This document shows, one piece after another, positions 32,119 to 43,604 of a stretch of DNA of 64,000 nt; the first letter of the stretch is position 1; every line of letters starts with the position of its first letter. Origin of the DNA: Castanea sativa (lineage: Eukaryota > Streptophyta > Magnoliopsida > Fagales > Fagaceae); NCBI RefSeq assembly GCF_040712315.1, contig NC_134023.1, positions 64,247,257 through 64,311,256 of the forward strand, in the 5' to 3' direction. The notes below the pieces were generated by a model. The model did no database searches. It worked only from the letters and a program-made list of their open reading frames with translations, and was not told the origin of the DNA. Position numbers and translations under genes: made by a program.

Positions 32119-34380
32119 TGAGAGATAGAGAAGAGTATCGATATATGTTTATGAGCAGCAAAATAGTAGAACTTCAAAGTGAGAGAGTATGAGAATGAAG
32201 TTTAGAAGAGTGTAGTGAGTCATATGTAATAGTGTAGTAAATGTGTATGAGATTGTGTAAGAGAAGTGGAGAAAGAGATGTTTCGTGGGATGTAGTATTT
32301 GTAACATGTATGATGTATGGAAGTATGAGAGATATGGTAGTTAAAGATAGTAAAAATATGAGATTACAACCGTTGGAGGAGTTGTAGAGATTGCTTTCCA
32401 AGAGGAAAGATTTTTGTAAGAGAAGAGTATGGAGATGTGTTTAAGTATTTGGAGATGAGAGCAGTAAGATGAGTTTATTTTCTGAGTATGAAGAGTGAGA
32501 GAATGAGTATATGAGGGGTAATAGTGCTGTAGTTTAGCAATGTTGCTGAAATTTACTGCTGGGGAGGAGCTGTACGTTTTTAAGTAAAGGTATGAGATGT
32601 GTTTTTGAGCTAGGAGTGAGGGAACTTAGTTTCCATGTTTGAAATTGAGAGTTTTATGACTTAGAACTTTGCTGGAACTTTGAGAAGCTGAAACAGAAGG
32701 GTTTTTGTCTCTTCCCTCCTTGAGGCATTAATGGAGGGTTCTATTTATAGTTGAGATTTACGGGGCAATTGGCAAATAACATTTGCTAAACTTTCCCCAT
32801 TCTTCAGTAAATCCTTAGGGATTCATTCTTAAAATTTTAGCTAAGAATGGTAAGCTTGAATTCTTGGAAGACTCTTGCTGTTTTTGGGTAATATCAGCTG
32901 GGATTCTGACTTAGTATTAATGATGATTGGTCTTGGTTGATGGGGTTAGAGCAGCTAAAAAGGAAGGTATTTTGGCAAGAAAAAGATGGTTAGTTTAGCT
33001 GGTTTTGGTTTTAGCCAAATGAGGAAAAAAAGTAATGCTCAGCTGTTACATCTGCTCTGAAAACGCTGTCCTAGCTGTCAGGAAAAGCTGTCCCAGTTGC
33101 CAGGAAAAGCTGTGACAGCTATCATGAGACAGCTGTCATAAGACAGTTGTTGCTTTGGGCAGAAACAAATGAGGCCAGCTGAGGTGATATCAGACTGCTG
33201 GAGAGGGTATTCAACGTTTATTTTATGGGTTTGGCTGAAAATGGTAAAATCTCTTTCAAGAGTATCTTGCTATTTCGGGTATAGCAGCTGGTAGTTGGGA
33301 TTTCAGCATTAAATGGCTGCTGATATCATTCCTAGCCAGGTGTCAAGTGCTAAATACACTGCTGGGGTTCTACTGGAAATGCTTCCCCTTTTGGGTGTTT
33401 GTGTTTTTGGTGCAAGGTTCCATTACAACACATTTCTAGCAAGTAATAAAAGGATTGGTCAAAAGGTAATGAAGGTTTAGAGATTTAGTCAAGGTCTCAT
33501 TGTGTTGTAACATAATCTTGCTGAGCAAGAAGCGTATTTAAAGCTCTGCTCTGGCAGCTAGCAGAGAAATATATGGTTAGATTGTGGCAGACCGCAGCTG
33601 GGTGTGAGAGATATAATGAATATTTTGCATATAGTTGGAGATAAATGATAGCCAATCAGATTAGGCCATGTGATTGAGTTGGGTTTTAGCTGAAAGCAGT
33701 AATGAGATTATGTAGAATAATATAATGAAGTTTCCAAATTTGTATAGCAACAGTTGGGGATTGAATGAATAGTTATTTTCCCAGCAGTTAGATGGCTGAG
33801 GATATTGAATACGTGTAATGTGATGAATATTAAGCTTTAGGAAAAGAGCAATAGGGAATTTTATCATTTTAAGTGCTATGTGATAAAAGATACTTACCAT
33901 ATGTTACCTACTACACACACACTCGTCAGAGTTTAGGGAGTTGAAGAAGACACGCCAATAAACATGTCTCTTTTATCAACTTTAAACCGCTGGAACTTTA
34001 CTGAACATACCTCTTGGCCCTCCAAACCACGACTCCCAAAGTTTCCCCAAAGAGTTATAAGCTTGGATCATAAGCCGAAAATGAGATGACGTACCTCGGG
34101 TTTTGTTGTCATTTTGTGTACATATGGGCTCTTGTTGAAGGAGCCGCTTGCCATGAGTGTAAGAGAGGTAATATGGGTCGTGAGCTTTGATTCATTACTT
34201 AAGCCCGATCCATGTAGTTGAATGAGATATGAGTTTATTTTGGGCTTTAAAGAGATTTACCCAAAAAATTAATAATATGTTCATGTGGCATGGGTTGCTA
34301 ATGAAGTAGTGCCACGTGGGGCGAAAAAAGAGTCCTCAACACTAGGTAGGGAAAACTAAGGTTTACTGTCAGCGAAATTG
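32119..34380 (-). mobile_element. Large LTR-like region on the minus strand
   Basis: On the minus strand there is a promoter-like CTATAAATAGAACCCTCC (TATA at 32741-32750) preceded by a long upstream region. It is followed by a pyrimidine- and A-rich leader with no ORF, as in LTRs with a long R-U5. Upstream, at 33060-33180, are repeats of AGCTGTC. I cannot fix either terminus or find gag/pol, so length and family remain open. Confidence 0.4.
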
Positions 34381-34940
34381 GTTCACAGAATCACAGGTCA
34401 CATATTACATCCATTTTGCATTTCTTTTTATTACAAGGATGTAGCTCAAGAATCTCCATTTAAGATATTTTGAGTGAATTTTTTACATTATAAGTGCTTT
34501 TAGAATCACCAATTTGTTTAAGATCAGATGTTTAGCCTATTTACTTCAATGTAAGACCAATTACACAATTTTTAAATCCAAGCCCGTGGAAAGTGGAAAG
34601 TAGTCAAGGTGGAAAAGTGAAACTCAAATTTCTGATAAAATTTTTTAGAATCCGTTTTCTTGAGACAAGCCCAAAAGACTTTGTATATACATATGGTTAT
34701 TGCCAATTAGTAACTTACGCAATCAGTACGTTTTGAATTTGTAATAATTGAATGCAAGAAGCACATTCAAACATGTAAGGAAAAGAATTTCGAAACATTA
34801 ATTTCAATAGAAATCTTAAGCATATCATAAATAAATAAAAAATTAGAGTGACATAGAATTTCTTAACAAAATCAATGCACCTACTCAAAAAAAAAAAAAG
34901 AAAAAAAAAAAGAAAAAGAGATATAGTGTGCTTGTACTTG
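34381..34940. other. AT-rich non-coding stretch inside the hAT composite
   Basis: I see no gene or repeat boundary here. A-rich runs occur at about 34887-34915. Confidence 0.45.
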
Positions 34941-34944
34941 GTCA

Positions 34945-35134
34945 TTTTTTGGAGTTTCAAGGGTATTTTGGTAATTTTTAGGTTTCGGGGGGTATTTTGG
35001 TAATTTTTTGGGTTTCGGAGGTATTTTGGTAATTTTTGGGTTTCGGTGGTATTTTGGTCATTTTTTGGGTTAGAGAGGTATTTGGTCATTTTTTGGGTTT
35101 TGGGGGTATTTTAGTCATTTTTTGGTTTTCGAGG
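34945..35134. repeat. Minisatellite (about 29-bp unit), left part
   Basis: Six or seven copies of a GGTATTTTGGTCATTTTTTG plus GGTTTCGG unit. The array stops at GAGGT and resumes after the gypsy fragment at 36491. Confidence 0.9.
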
Positions 35135-35718
35135 TGATAGGGATGAAGATACTCAGATCGTCCATGGTCATCACACCAGCAGCCGTCCAGAAGGTAGCGT
35201 CAAGACGAGTCTAACGGGCATGGTCGTCCTTGGACAAAAACAAACCTCCATCATTCGTCCAAGGGAGGCGCAGACCCCCGTCCTGAAGGAATTGGTCCAC
35301 ATGAAGACCCTTGGGTGAGACCTTTACACTTGGGAATTACTAAGTACATTTTACCACACCGTGACTTACGCGTAAATTCCGGTGACCGTTTTATGAGAAG
35401 ATATAACTCCCAAACGGTTATAGGAGTTATCCATGAACCTTCGACCTCCTCAAATCTAGGAGAGGTTACAATTCCAATAACTGCTCCTAGAACACTATAT
35501 AAACACCCGTTCAGACCAATGAAAGGTACGTTTTTACGATTCCCAAAAAGTTGGAATTCCAAAAATACAGGGAGAAAACTAACTTTGCCATCGGAGGGTT
35601 CTTGGCCGGCGATCCCGGTCACCTTTGATCGCTTTTCTTTGTCTTTCAGGCCATCAAGAAAGCAAGTGGTCTTTTCAAGTCCGAAGCATCCAGCCTACTG
35701 ATTTTCTTTGCATCATCA
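35135..35718 (+). mobile_element. 5' LTR of a gypsy element
   Basis: It starts TGATAGGGATG at the minisatellite junction and ends CATCA just before the TTGGCGCCGTCTGTGGG block that follows the 5' LTR in many plant gypsy elements. TATATAAACACC at about 35495 is a likely promoter. The length is 584 bp. No 3' LTR is present. Confidence 0.75.
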
Positions 35719-35831
35719 GTTGGCGCCGTCTGTGGGAAACAAAAAAAAAAAAACGAGCACTGTTCACTGTTCTTTTCATTCGACTGTTGTTTTTGTTGTC
35801 AAGGATTAGCTTTTCCTAGACAAAAGGCTGA

Positions 35832-36490
35832 ATGGTTCGAACAAGATCAAGGGCTACTAGCCCAGGCCACCAGGAGAGTAGGGATGCTTCTAGCAACCCC
35901 CTTCGCGATCGCAGGTCAGCACCTGTCATGCAACCGCCTTCTATTCAACATATACAATCCATGGCTGCCGCTATGGCAGAACTGACACGTCAGAATCAGG
36001 AGTTGAATAGGGAGATCAACCTCAGGAGGCAGCGCCAAGATGGGCACGCGGATGGACGGGCACCGAGTCAGGAAGGTGGAGGACAAAATGTCAAGTCTGA
36101 AAATCAGACAAGGGGTACCGCTTCAAGAAGAGTGCCACACTTGGAAAAAGAGATGGACCAGATGAGAAAAGCCATGGATGAGATGAGGGAAAACATGAGG
36201 TGGGAAAACCCCAGTGGATGATATGGTTCACCGAACGGACTCCCCTTTCACGGCTTCCATCAACAGTCACCCCCTACCTCCAAAATTTAAAATGCCTTCT
36301 TTGGATTTGTATGATGGAAATTGCGATCCGTGCGATCACATTGCTACTTTCCAGACGACCATGCACCTTCAAGGGGTCTCGAACAAAATTATGTGTAGAG
36401 CTTTCCCCACCACACTTAAGGGACCAGCACGGGTGTGGTTCAGTAAAATACCCCCAAACTCGGTGGGATCATTTGAAGAGTTGAGTAAGT
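35832..36490 (+). pseudogene. Gypsy gag fragment, 3'-truncated
   Basis: The ORF starts MVRTRSRATSPG and includes a charged helix (MDQMRKAMDEMRENMRWE). A frameshift near 36215 precedes the retrotransposon-gag core: FKMPSLDLYDGNCDPCDHIA, MHLQGVSNKIMCRAFPTTLK and GPARVWFSKIPPNS. It stops at LSKL, where the minisatellite resumes. Gag forms the virus-like particle of the retrotransposon. Nucleocapsid, protease and pol are missing. The sequence just after the LTR (35720-35736) matches the usual gypsy leader. Confidence 0.9.
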
Positions 36491-37060
36491 TGTGTATTTT
36501 GGTCATTTTTTGGGTTTCGAGGGTATTTTGGTAATTTTTGAGTTTCGAAGGGTATTTTGGTTATTTTTTTGAGTTTGGGGGTATTTTGGTAATTTTTGGG
36601 TTTCAGGGGGTATTATGGTCATTTTTTTGGGTTTGGGGGTATTTTGGTCATTTTTTGAGTTTTGAGGTTATTTTGGTCATTATTTGGGTTCGGTGGTATT
36701 TTGGTAAATTTTTGGGTTTAGGAGATGTTTTGGTCATTTTTTGGATTTCGGGGGTATTTTGGTCATTTTTTGGGGTGTTGAGGTATTTTGGTCATTTTTT
36801 AGATTTCGAGGGTATTTTGGTCATTTTTTAGGTTTAGGGAGTATTTTGGTCATTTTTTTTGGTTTTAGGGGTATTTTGGTCATTTTTTGAGTTTTGAGAG
36901 TATTTTGGTCATTTTTGGAGTTTCGAGAATATTTTGGTCATTTTTTGGGTTTTGGGGGTATTTTGGTCATTTTTATATTTGGAGGTATTTTGGTCATTTT
37001 TGAAGATTTTAGAGTACTTTGGTCATTTTCATTTTGGTGGCATTTTGGTAATTTTGATAA
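36491..37060. repeat. Minisatellite (about 29-bp unit), right part, about 20 copies
   Basis: Units of GGTATTTTGGTCATTTTTTG plus GGTTTNGGG vary between 27 and 31 bp. Because stops are rare in it, long repetitive ORFs appear on both strands (36538-36831 on +, and 34715-35089 on - in the left part); these are not genes. It lies just inside the right end of the hAT composite. Confidence 0.92.
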
Positions 37061-37209
37061 TTGGGTAATTGGGTGGGTTGAGATTTACCCATAATAATTG
37101 GGTTGGGTTGGATTTGGGTTAGAAGCAATTAGTTAAATGGGTTTTAATGGGTAAATGAGTTTTAATATACCCAACCCAAACTCACCCATTTGACACCCCT
37201 AGATAATAC

Positions 37210-39905
37210 CAAGGGTTTTGCATCCTCACTAGATCACAATGAGGTAGGCAAGGGAAGATTAGAAACTTATCCTCACAGGCAAATTGTTAAGAAAGTTGAT
37301 TGACACAATCAAGGTTAGTTTTTGCTAGAATGCTAGACTCATAATTTATGTATATACCTAAGTTACTTATTGAAATTTATTTATTTATTTTTTGTCTAAA
37401 CTTTACAATGAAAATCATCTATTTTTATAATTGATATTTTGTTTACTTTTGCTGCCCTCTAACTTGAACTTGCCATTTTTGTTGTATGTGGCTTCTATGT
37501 TAGTAGCTAAATTGTTATTCTTTTTGTTTTATGTTTCTTACTTGGGAAGAATTTGTAATGAATAGACATTGTATTTTATTTTCTATGTCAATCTATAGTT
37601 GCAGAAATGGCCAAAAAAGGCAAAGACACTCTTAATAAAATAACAAAATATGAGATGGAAAGAGCACAAAGAATCAAGCAAAACCAAGAGAAAATGAATG
37701 CTTTGGGATTGAAGCATCTGTTAACTTTTCTGCCTAAATCTACAAACGTGAGAAGAAAAAGAGTAAGTGTTCAGGTAGATGACGACGAGTATGTATCGGT
37801 GATTGGTGAAGATGATGCTGATGATGAGTCATCTAGTTCTTTAAATAATGAGGTATTATATATATGATGGTGCATGCGATACTTCGCTCTTTGTAATATT
37901 GTGATGAAATAACTTGTCTTTGTAAAATTGTGCTTGGAATGATCAATGAAAATCATCGATTGAAGATATTTTAAATGATGAAATAACTATGAAATAACTT
38001 GTTTATATCTTAACTTATAATGAATTTAGATATCTATATATACTTTTGTATGATACAGATGGCTTGTTATAGGCGTGAGGAATCTACCCCAGCAATCCAG
38101 CATACCGGCCCATCACCAAGCACACATCTTGGTGGAGATTCTTTTGCCCAAATTTCTACTAATGTAGAGGCACAACTTGTGGGCACACCATCTACCACAT
38201 GTGGTGAGATATTTAAGTTCCATTACTTGATTTCGTAATCACACTATATTTAGTTCACTTGTTGATTTAATTTATATTATGTCTTGATAGCATCAACTAG
38301 TAGATGTGCTTGTGGCATGACGTGTGGATTAGGAGTACAAGGACTTGTTGAGAAACATGAGAAGCTACCGGTCCGCATTGCCCCAAAGTTTTGTGATCCA
38401 GTTGGTGAACATGCAGGGAAGCTTGCTAGCCAAATTGGTGTACAAGTGCGTACGAACTTGTCCACTACGAAAGCTTATAGTTGGAAGAATGTTGATAGCA
38501 GTGAAAAAGAGGCAATCATTCAAAATGTGGCAGTACTTTAAATGTTTATAGTTGTCCATGAGTTTCATTTTGTTGTTTTCATTACATTGCTTTATACTTT
38601 ATGTTGTATTTTATAGTGTATTGTTGATGTTGTCACTGTGCATATTGATTTCAAGGAATAATTTTTTCGTTATACATACCTCACTTTACAAGATCAATTT
38701 GATCTACAAGGAGAATCTGTACTTGTGAACAAATCTTTAAATACGAAGTGTGGTAGATTATTGAGCAGCCACAACAGCAGGTTGTTTTCCCAATATAAAA
38801 AACTTGTAAAGGATAAAGGAAGCACGTATGCAGGAAACCACCCACCAAAAAATCACACGAGAAAAATGGATTGAACTAATTGATGGAAAGTGGAGTGACA
38901 AAGATTGGCTGGTAATTAATACTTTGAAAATTTTAATTACAAGTGAAGTATGTTCTCACCTTTCACCCAGATAATACCTACATATATATGCATTGGATTA
39001 GTGTTTTACATAGATCTTATTATGGTGTCATGTTTACTAGATTATTCGATCTATTAAATTCATTGTATTATACTTATTTGGAAGGTGAAATAAATTTATA
39101 TTGTAAAATATATATAACTTAAGTCAAAGCTCTAATATTTTCTTGGTCTCTATTTTTTATAGGAAGTCTCAAAAAGAAATGCTACAAATAGAAATGGAGA
39201 AGGAACGATTAGCAAACATATTCATAGGTGTGGAAACAAGTCGCTTGCAGTTAGGGTGGATGAGGAGGTGTGTTGTTTCAATTTTTCTAAAGCTTATTAT
39301 ATTACTTTGTTGTAATTGATTATCTTGTCTTCTAACATTGGAAAGCAAACTAATTAGAGATGGAAAAATGGAGGTCATATTCCTAACTTGGCACAACTCT
39401 ACTATGATACCCGCTTCAATTCAAAGACAAAACAGTGGGTACACCCTGATCACGAACATACACACGTATGTATATTAGTACATGCCCTGAGTTAGAAAAA
39501 CTAGAATATATGTATTTCTATTCTATGTATGTTTGCAAAACTAGAACATATGTATTTCTAATGGTTTCTATTATTTGAAATGACAGCAAGAGATGTTGAG
39601 AGTACAAGATGAGCATTGTAGCACTCTTGATGCACAGCCATTGACCGAAGAGGAGATATCTAAGATGGTTCTTAAGCCGAGATTTGGCTATGTAAAGGGA
39701 CATTGGCATGAGACCTTCCTCATCTCTTAGGACTCCTGCATCATCTTCCTCAACTCAGTATATTCAACAAATTGAGGGTCAAATAGATGAGCTCCAGGAT
39801 GCAAAAATTAGGATGGAGGAGAAGATGGATTACATCATACAATATTTGAGGAGCAAGGGTGAGAGTGACATTTGTGGCAGTGTGGAGAGCTCATCTACTA
39901 ACTAG
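37210..39905 (+). pseudogene. CACTA (En/Spm) second gene, Transposase_24-like, broken
   Basis: The multi-exon structure has good splice sites. Exon from 37604 after TTGCAG (MAKKGKDTLNKITKYEMERA ... NALGLKHL); exon 38060-38201 (MACYRREESTPAIQ); exon from 38291 (PVRIAPKFCDPVGEHAGKLA, then the QIGVQVR block); about 38615-38910; from 39164 (VSKRNATNRNGEGTISKHIH); the exon at 39360-39466 (NGGHIPNLAQLYYDTRFNSK); and 39589-39905 (QEMLRVQDEHCSTL to a coiled-coil tail). These are the conserved blocks of the plant Ptta/En/Spm transposase family. A stop at about 38657 and a frameshift at about 39705 disable it. Confidence 0.75.
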
Positions 39906-39943
39906 AACACACCTTGGTTAGTGTTTTATTTTCTTGCCTAAGA

Positions 39944-40640
39944 GCATTAGTATTGGGGCTTGTATATGGTATATGTTGTTATATTTTAGCATAAAAACAC
40001 AAAAACAAGCATTATCTGATCTCTCAATTTATAAATTTTTTACAATTGTGCTATAGTAACCTCTTATATGTATGAGGGTACTGTAGCACAATTGTGCTAC
40101 AATTGTGTTTTTTATTTACTGGTGGTGGTTGGGTTTTTTGTTTGATGGTGGTGGCTGGATTTTTGTTCATTGTGTGGATGGGTGGTTTATATTTTTATGA
40201 TGTTGGCTGGGTTTTTTGTTTAATGTTGGTGGTGGGTTTTTAGTTTATTGTGATGACTGAGTTTTTAGTTTATGGTAGTGGTTGGGTTTTTGTGTTAATA
40301 GTGGTGGCTTTTTTTTTTTTGTTTAATAGTGGTGGTGGGTTTTTTTGTTTATGGTGGTGGCTGAATTTTTAGTTTAATGTTGGTGGTGGGTTTTTTGTTT
40401 GTTGTGATTGCTGGGTTTTTTGTTTATGGTAGTGGTTGGGTTTTTGTTAATGGTGGCGGCTGTAGTTTTTGTTTAATGGTAGTGGAGGGTTTTTTTTGTT
40501 TATGGTGGTGTAAGGTTTTTTGCTTAATGGTGGTGGTTGGGTTTTGTGTAACTAGTGGTGGTTGGATTTTTTGTTCATTGTGGTGGTTGGGTTTTTGTAT
40601 TTATGATGGTGGCTGGGTTTTTGTTTTAGATTTCACTTTA
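39944..40640. mobile_element. Left end of a PIF-like element with GGTGGTGG minisatellite
   Basis: GAGCATTAGTATTGG follows TAA, the arrangement of PIF/Harbinger ends, and an inner TACAATTGTGCTACA palindrome resembles the element at 24030. From 40116 to 40625 a roughly 28-30 bp unit (GGTGGTGGCTGGGTTTTTTG) repeats irregularly. No matching right end was found, so the element is truncated or its end has decayed. ORFs through it are repeat translations. Confidence 0.5.
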
Positions 40641-41192
40641 TTTGTTTTGTTTTAAGTTGAGATTTTTCTGCATTCTTTATGATTTTTCCATGGTTTGTAA
40701 TGTGAGTTTGGTTTTTATTTGATGAGAATGTTGTGGGTCTTCTTTCTTTGATAGTTTGGCTTCATATGATGTTGCATTATGATTATTTTGTTTAGTTTGT
40801 TATTGGGTTTCCTATGGACATTTTTTGCATTGTCTTACTAATAATTATGATTCTTTTTTGTTGTTGTACATCTTATCAGGGATATATGTTTGTAGTCTAG
40901 ATTGTTATTGATGTATTTTCCTTTATACTTGTGCAGATATGAGATTGGTGGCAAAAAGACAGTCTTTGTGGTACTAGTTGAACTCAAATAATTTTCTGTA
41001 GAGTTTGGAAGACATCATTTGTATATAAATGGTTGTAATTATTTTGTGAACATCTTTATTGCATTTTTAGATTGTATGGATGTGGTTAAAAATGAATGGA
41101 TGATTTGTTTATGGATGTGGTTGGAAATGAACAGGTTAATGCGATGGCAAGGAAATGTAAAGAATATTAATAAAAATATAAAATTGATGACA

Positions 41193-41600
41193 ATAATATT
41201 CGTCACTATATCTGACTATAAGCAAAAATTGGTGACGAAATAATTCGTCACCTAATCTATTGAAACTAAAAAAAAAAAAAACAATTAGTAACGAAAAACT
41301 TCTTCACCTAATCTATTGATATTGGAAAAAAAAAAAACATTTGGTGACGAAATATTTCATTACTGAAAGTAAGGTTTAGTGACGAAAATATTAGGTGACG
41401 AAAAAATTTCATCACTTATCATTTTTTATTGGTGACGAAAAAATTTCGTCACATATCTTATTATTTTTGGTGACGAAACATTTTTATCACCAATACATAA
41501 GGTGACAGAGGCACGGAGCTTAGGTGACGAATGTTGTTTCGTCACCATATGTATTCGTGATGAAATAAGGACATATTGTAACAAAATGTTTTTGTCACCC
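41193..41600. repeat. CACTA subterminal repeats (GTGACGAAA)
   Basis: A dozen or more GGTGACGAAA or TTCGTCACC motifs occur in both orientations over 400 bp directly inside the transposon end. Subterminal short repeats are the transposase-binding region of CACTA elements. Confidence 0.85.
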
Positions 41601-41601
41601 T

Positions 41602-41621
41602 AGCCCATTTTTGTTGTAGTG
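41602..41621. mobile_element. Right terminus of a CACTA (En/Spm) element
   Basis: Reversed, the end reads CACTACAACAAAAATGGGCT, a typical CACTA terminal inverted repeat. The possible 3-bp target copy is TAA (41622-41624). No matching left terminus was found in the window, so the element's 5' part, including the main TNP2 transposase, is missing or beyond recognition. Confidence 0.85.
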
Positions 41622-41624
41622 TAA

Positions 41625-42949
41625 GTTGGCCAATTAAGTTGACCTAGAAAAACGATACCAAATTAAGTTCTTTAATCTTTGGCTTCAGCCTAAACAAAAG
41701 AAAATTATTTTCGTGTTTTTCAAGCTTTTTGTTTCTTGGAATTTTTACAAATAAAACTTTGACCCAAAATTGTTAAATCAGGTTTCATTATTATGACAAA
41801 AATTATCTAATGTATATGCCATATTTTACTATGCATGTGTTCCGCACATTATATATCTAGGGAGTCACACACCGTGAGAATCATGCCATATATTTTCTTA
41901 TTGTAATAAACTATATTACCCATGTGCATTTTAATTTTCATGTTAGCACAAAAGGTTAAAATTACATTGTCCATTAAAGTATGCAAAGCCATCATCAACA
42001 ACTTAGGTGTGATAGCATGAGGAGGACAGAGCTTCCATTTCTAGATACAATCCTCCGCCTCAAGGTGGAAGCTTTGCCAGTAGGAAGACGAGGAAGCGGA
42101 GATTAGATTTCGTACTTTAACTGCTAGCTTCATGTAATTTTAGGCTTAAGGCAATAAATTTTAGTAAGGCATTTTTTTATAGTCAAATTTTAATTCAATA
42201 ATATTATTTAACTTTTCACACGATAGAGAGCAAAAGAGGAGAGATAGATTGTTTGGTGTGTAACCATGTAAGAATTTAAGTGGCTAATGTTGACAATTTA
42301 CTGTGTGAAATATTGGTTTACAAAAATTAAAATTTCAGACTATTAGAAAAAGTTAGTTATTAGCAGTAATGATTGGACACACTTATAATATATATTTTTA
42401 AATAAATTAGAATTTCAATTAGGTTGAGTTTCTATTGATCCAATATTTTAGGGCCTTTTTAAGGTGGAGGAAAGAGTTTACAAATTATTTAGTTTTTAAA
42501 AAAATAATAATTATATTAACATTGGGGGCCTTTTTTTTAATGGACTATTTGGGGGGTTTTAGCCTTTTAGGCAAGCCAGCCTAACTTCCCAAAATAAAAA
42601 GTTAGGGGTTATTCATGTTTGTGTTGATATTTTTTAGGTTGAAATTGGTAAATTCCATGACAACGTAATAATTATTAGGTTTATAACGTGTTACAAAATG
42701 TGTCCAAGATCAAATCGTCAAGATGTAACTCCAAGAAGACATTCCATTAGCGTTTTGATTGCCTTTTGATCGATTGAACTCAAGATTTGAAAGGACTTTA
42801 ATTTGATCCCTACTCAATTGACTAAAAGAAAAATTTCGACAGCTTTTTTGATTACAACTTAATTGAAGTCAACAACTAGCCTTCATTTTTGTGCCCTACA
42901 TGAACAACATATAAAATGTACGTCATTAACACTCCTTATCAAGGTTTAA
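41625..42949. other. AT-rich non-coding stretch
   Basis: A slightly more GC-rich piece at 42005-42120 might be an exon scrap but has no recognisable product. Nothing else stands out. Confidence 0.5.
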
Positions 42950-43005
42950 AGATGTTGTAGCCATATCTCTCAAAAAAAAAAAAAAAAAAAAGATGTTGTA
43001 GCCAT
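42950..43005 (+). mobile_element. Very short poly-A insertion with 15-bp target duplication
   Basis: AGATGTTGTAGCCAT is at 42950-42964 and 42991-43005. Between them lie only ATCTCTC and 19 A. The TCTC-A junction equals the 3' end of the two LINEs here, and the target is TTTA/AAG-like. It is best read as an L1 insertion truncated to about 7 bases. Confidence 0.75.
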
Positions 43006-43604
43006 GCATCACACATGAGAGAATCTATGACTGAGATTGATCAACCCGTGAGTTAATTTAGAAAGGAGATATTAATTTGCAAAAATTTTGCTACCATATT
43101 AGTGCTTAAGGGCATGGTTTTCAGACTTAGATCGTTCAATGAACCGAAAAGGAAGAGGTTCTAGGTATTTAAGGTCGGATCGAGATTCAACCAAGGTCGG
43201 ATCATAATGACATTATAATTAATTTAATAGTAATAAAATACAAATAAAGGTATTAAAATGGTAAACATTAACAAAATTTTACTAAAAATATGTCTTAAAA
43301 AATTTAAACAACTTTCAAATGAATTTTCACCATTTTCATAACATTAATAGAAAATAATAAATTATAAATAAGTGTAAAAAATTTGTGTTTAGTAATCTTT
43401 CAAATAAAAAAATAGTCTAAAATAAAATCATTTTCAACATAAATGTATAAATTGTGTATTCATATATAAAAAGCACAATTCTTGAACTAGTAATAAAATT
43501 ATCAGATAATAATTGATTAAGAGGGAGATAATATGATAAATTGAAAAATTATAATTTAAACTCAAAATAAATAAAATATGAAATCCCAGAAGAACACACC
43601 AAAA

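Larger units (their letters stand above)
28069..37201. mobile_element. 9.1-kb hAT-type composite (Pack-hAT) with 8-bp TSD GATAATAC
   Basis: The left end is TAGGGGTGGCAAA and the right end, reversed, TAGGGGTGTCAAA. Both have an ACTCATTTACCCA block slightly inward. GATAATAC lies at 28061-28068 and 37202-37209. The ends and 8-bp duplication are those of plant hAT elements. No hAT transposase is visible, so it would have needed one in trans. The cargo is: a nested PIF element, PPR and mitochondrial-carrier fragments, an unknown terminal exon, an LTR on the minus strand, a roughly 29-bp minisatellite and a gypsy LTR-gag fragment. Joining the flanks restores an open frame (FFGILDIDNT then KGFASSLDHNEVGKG) that runs toward the CACTA gene, suggesting insertion into that gene. 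Confidence 0.82.

Noticed and set aside
36538..37094. ORFs made of repeated FGHFLGFEGILVIF-like residues
   Set aside because: They are translations of the 29-bp minisatellite, not proteins.
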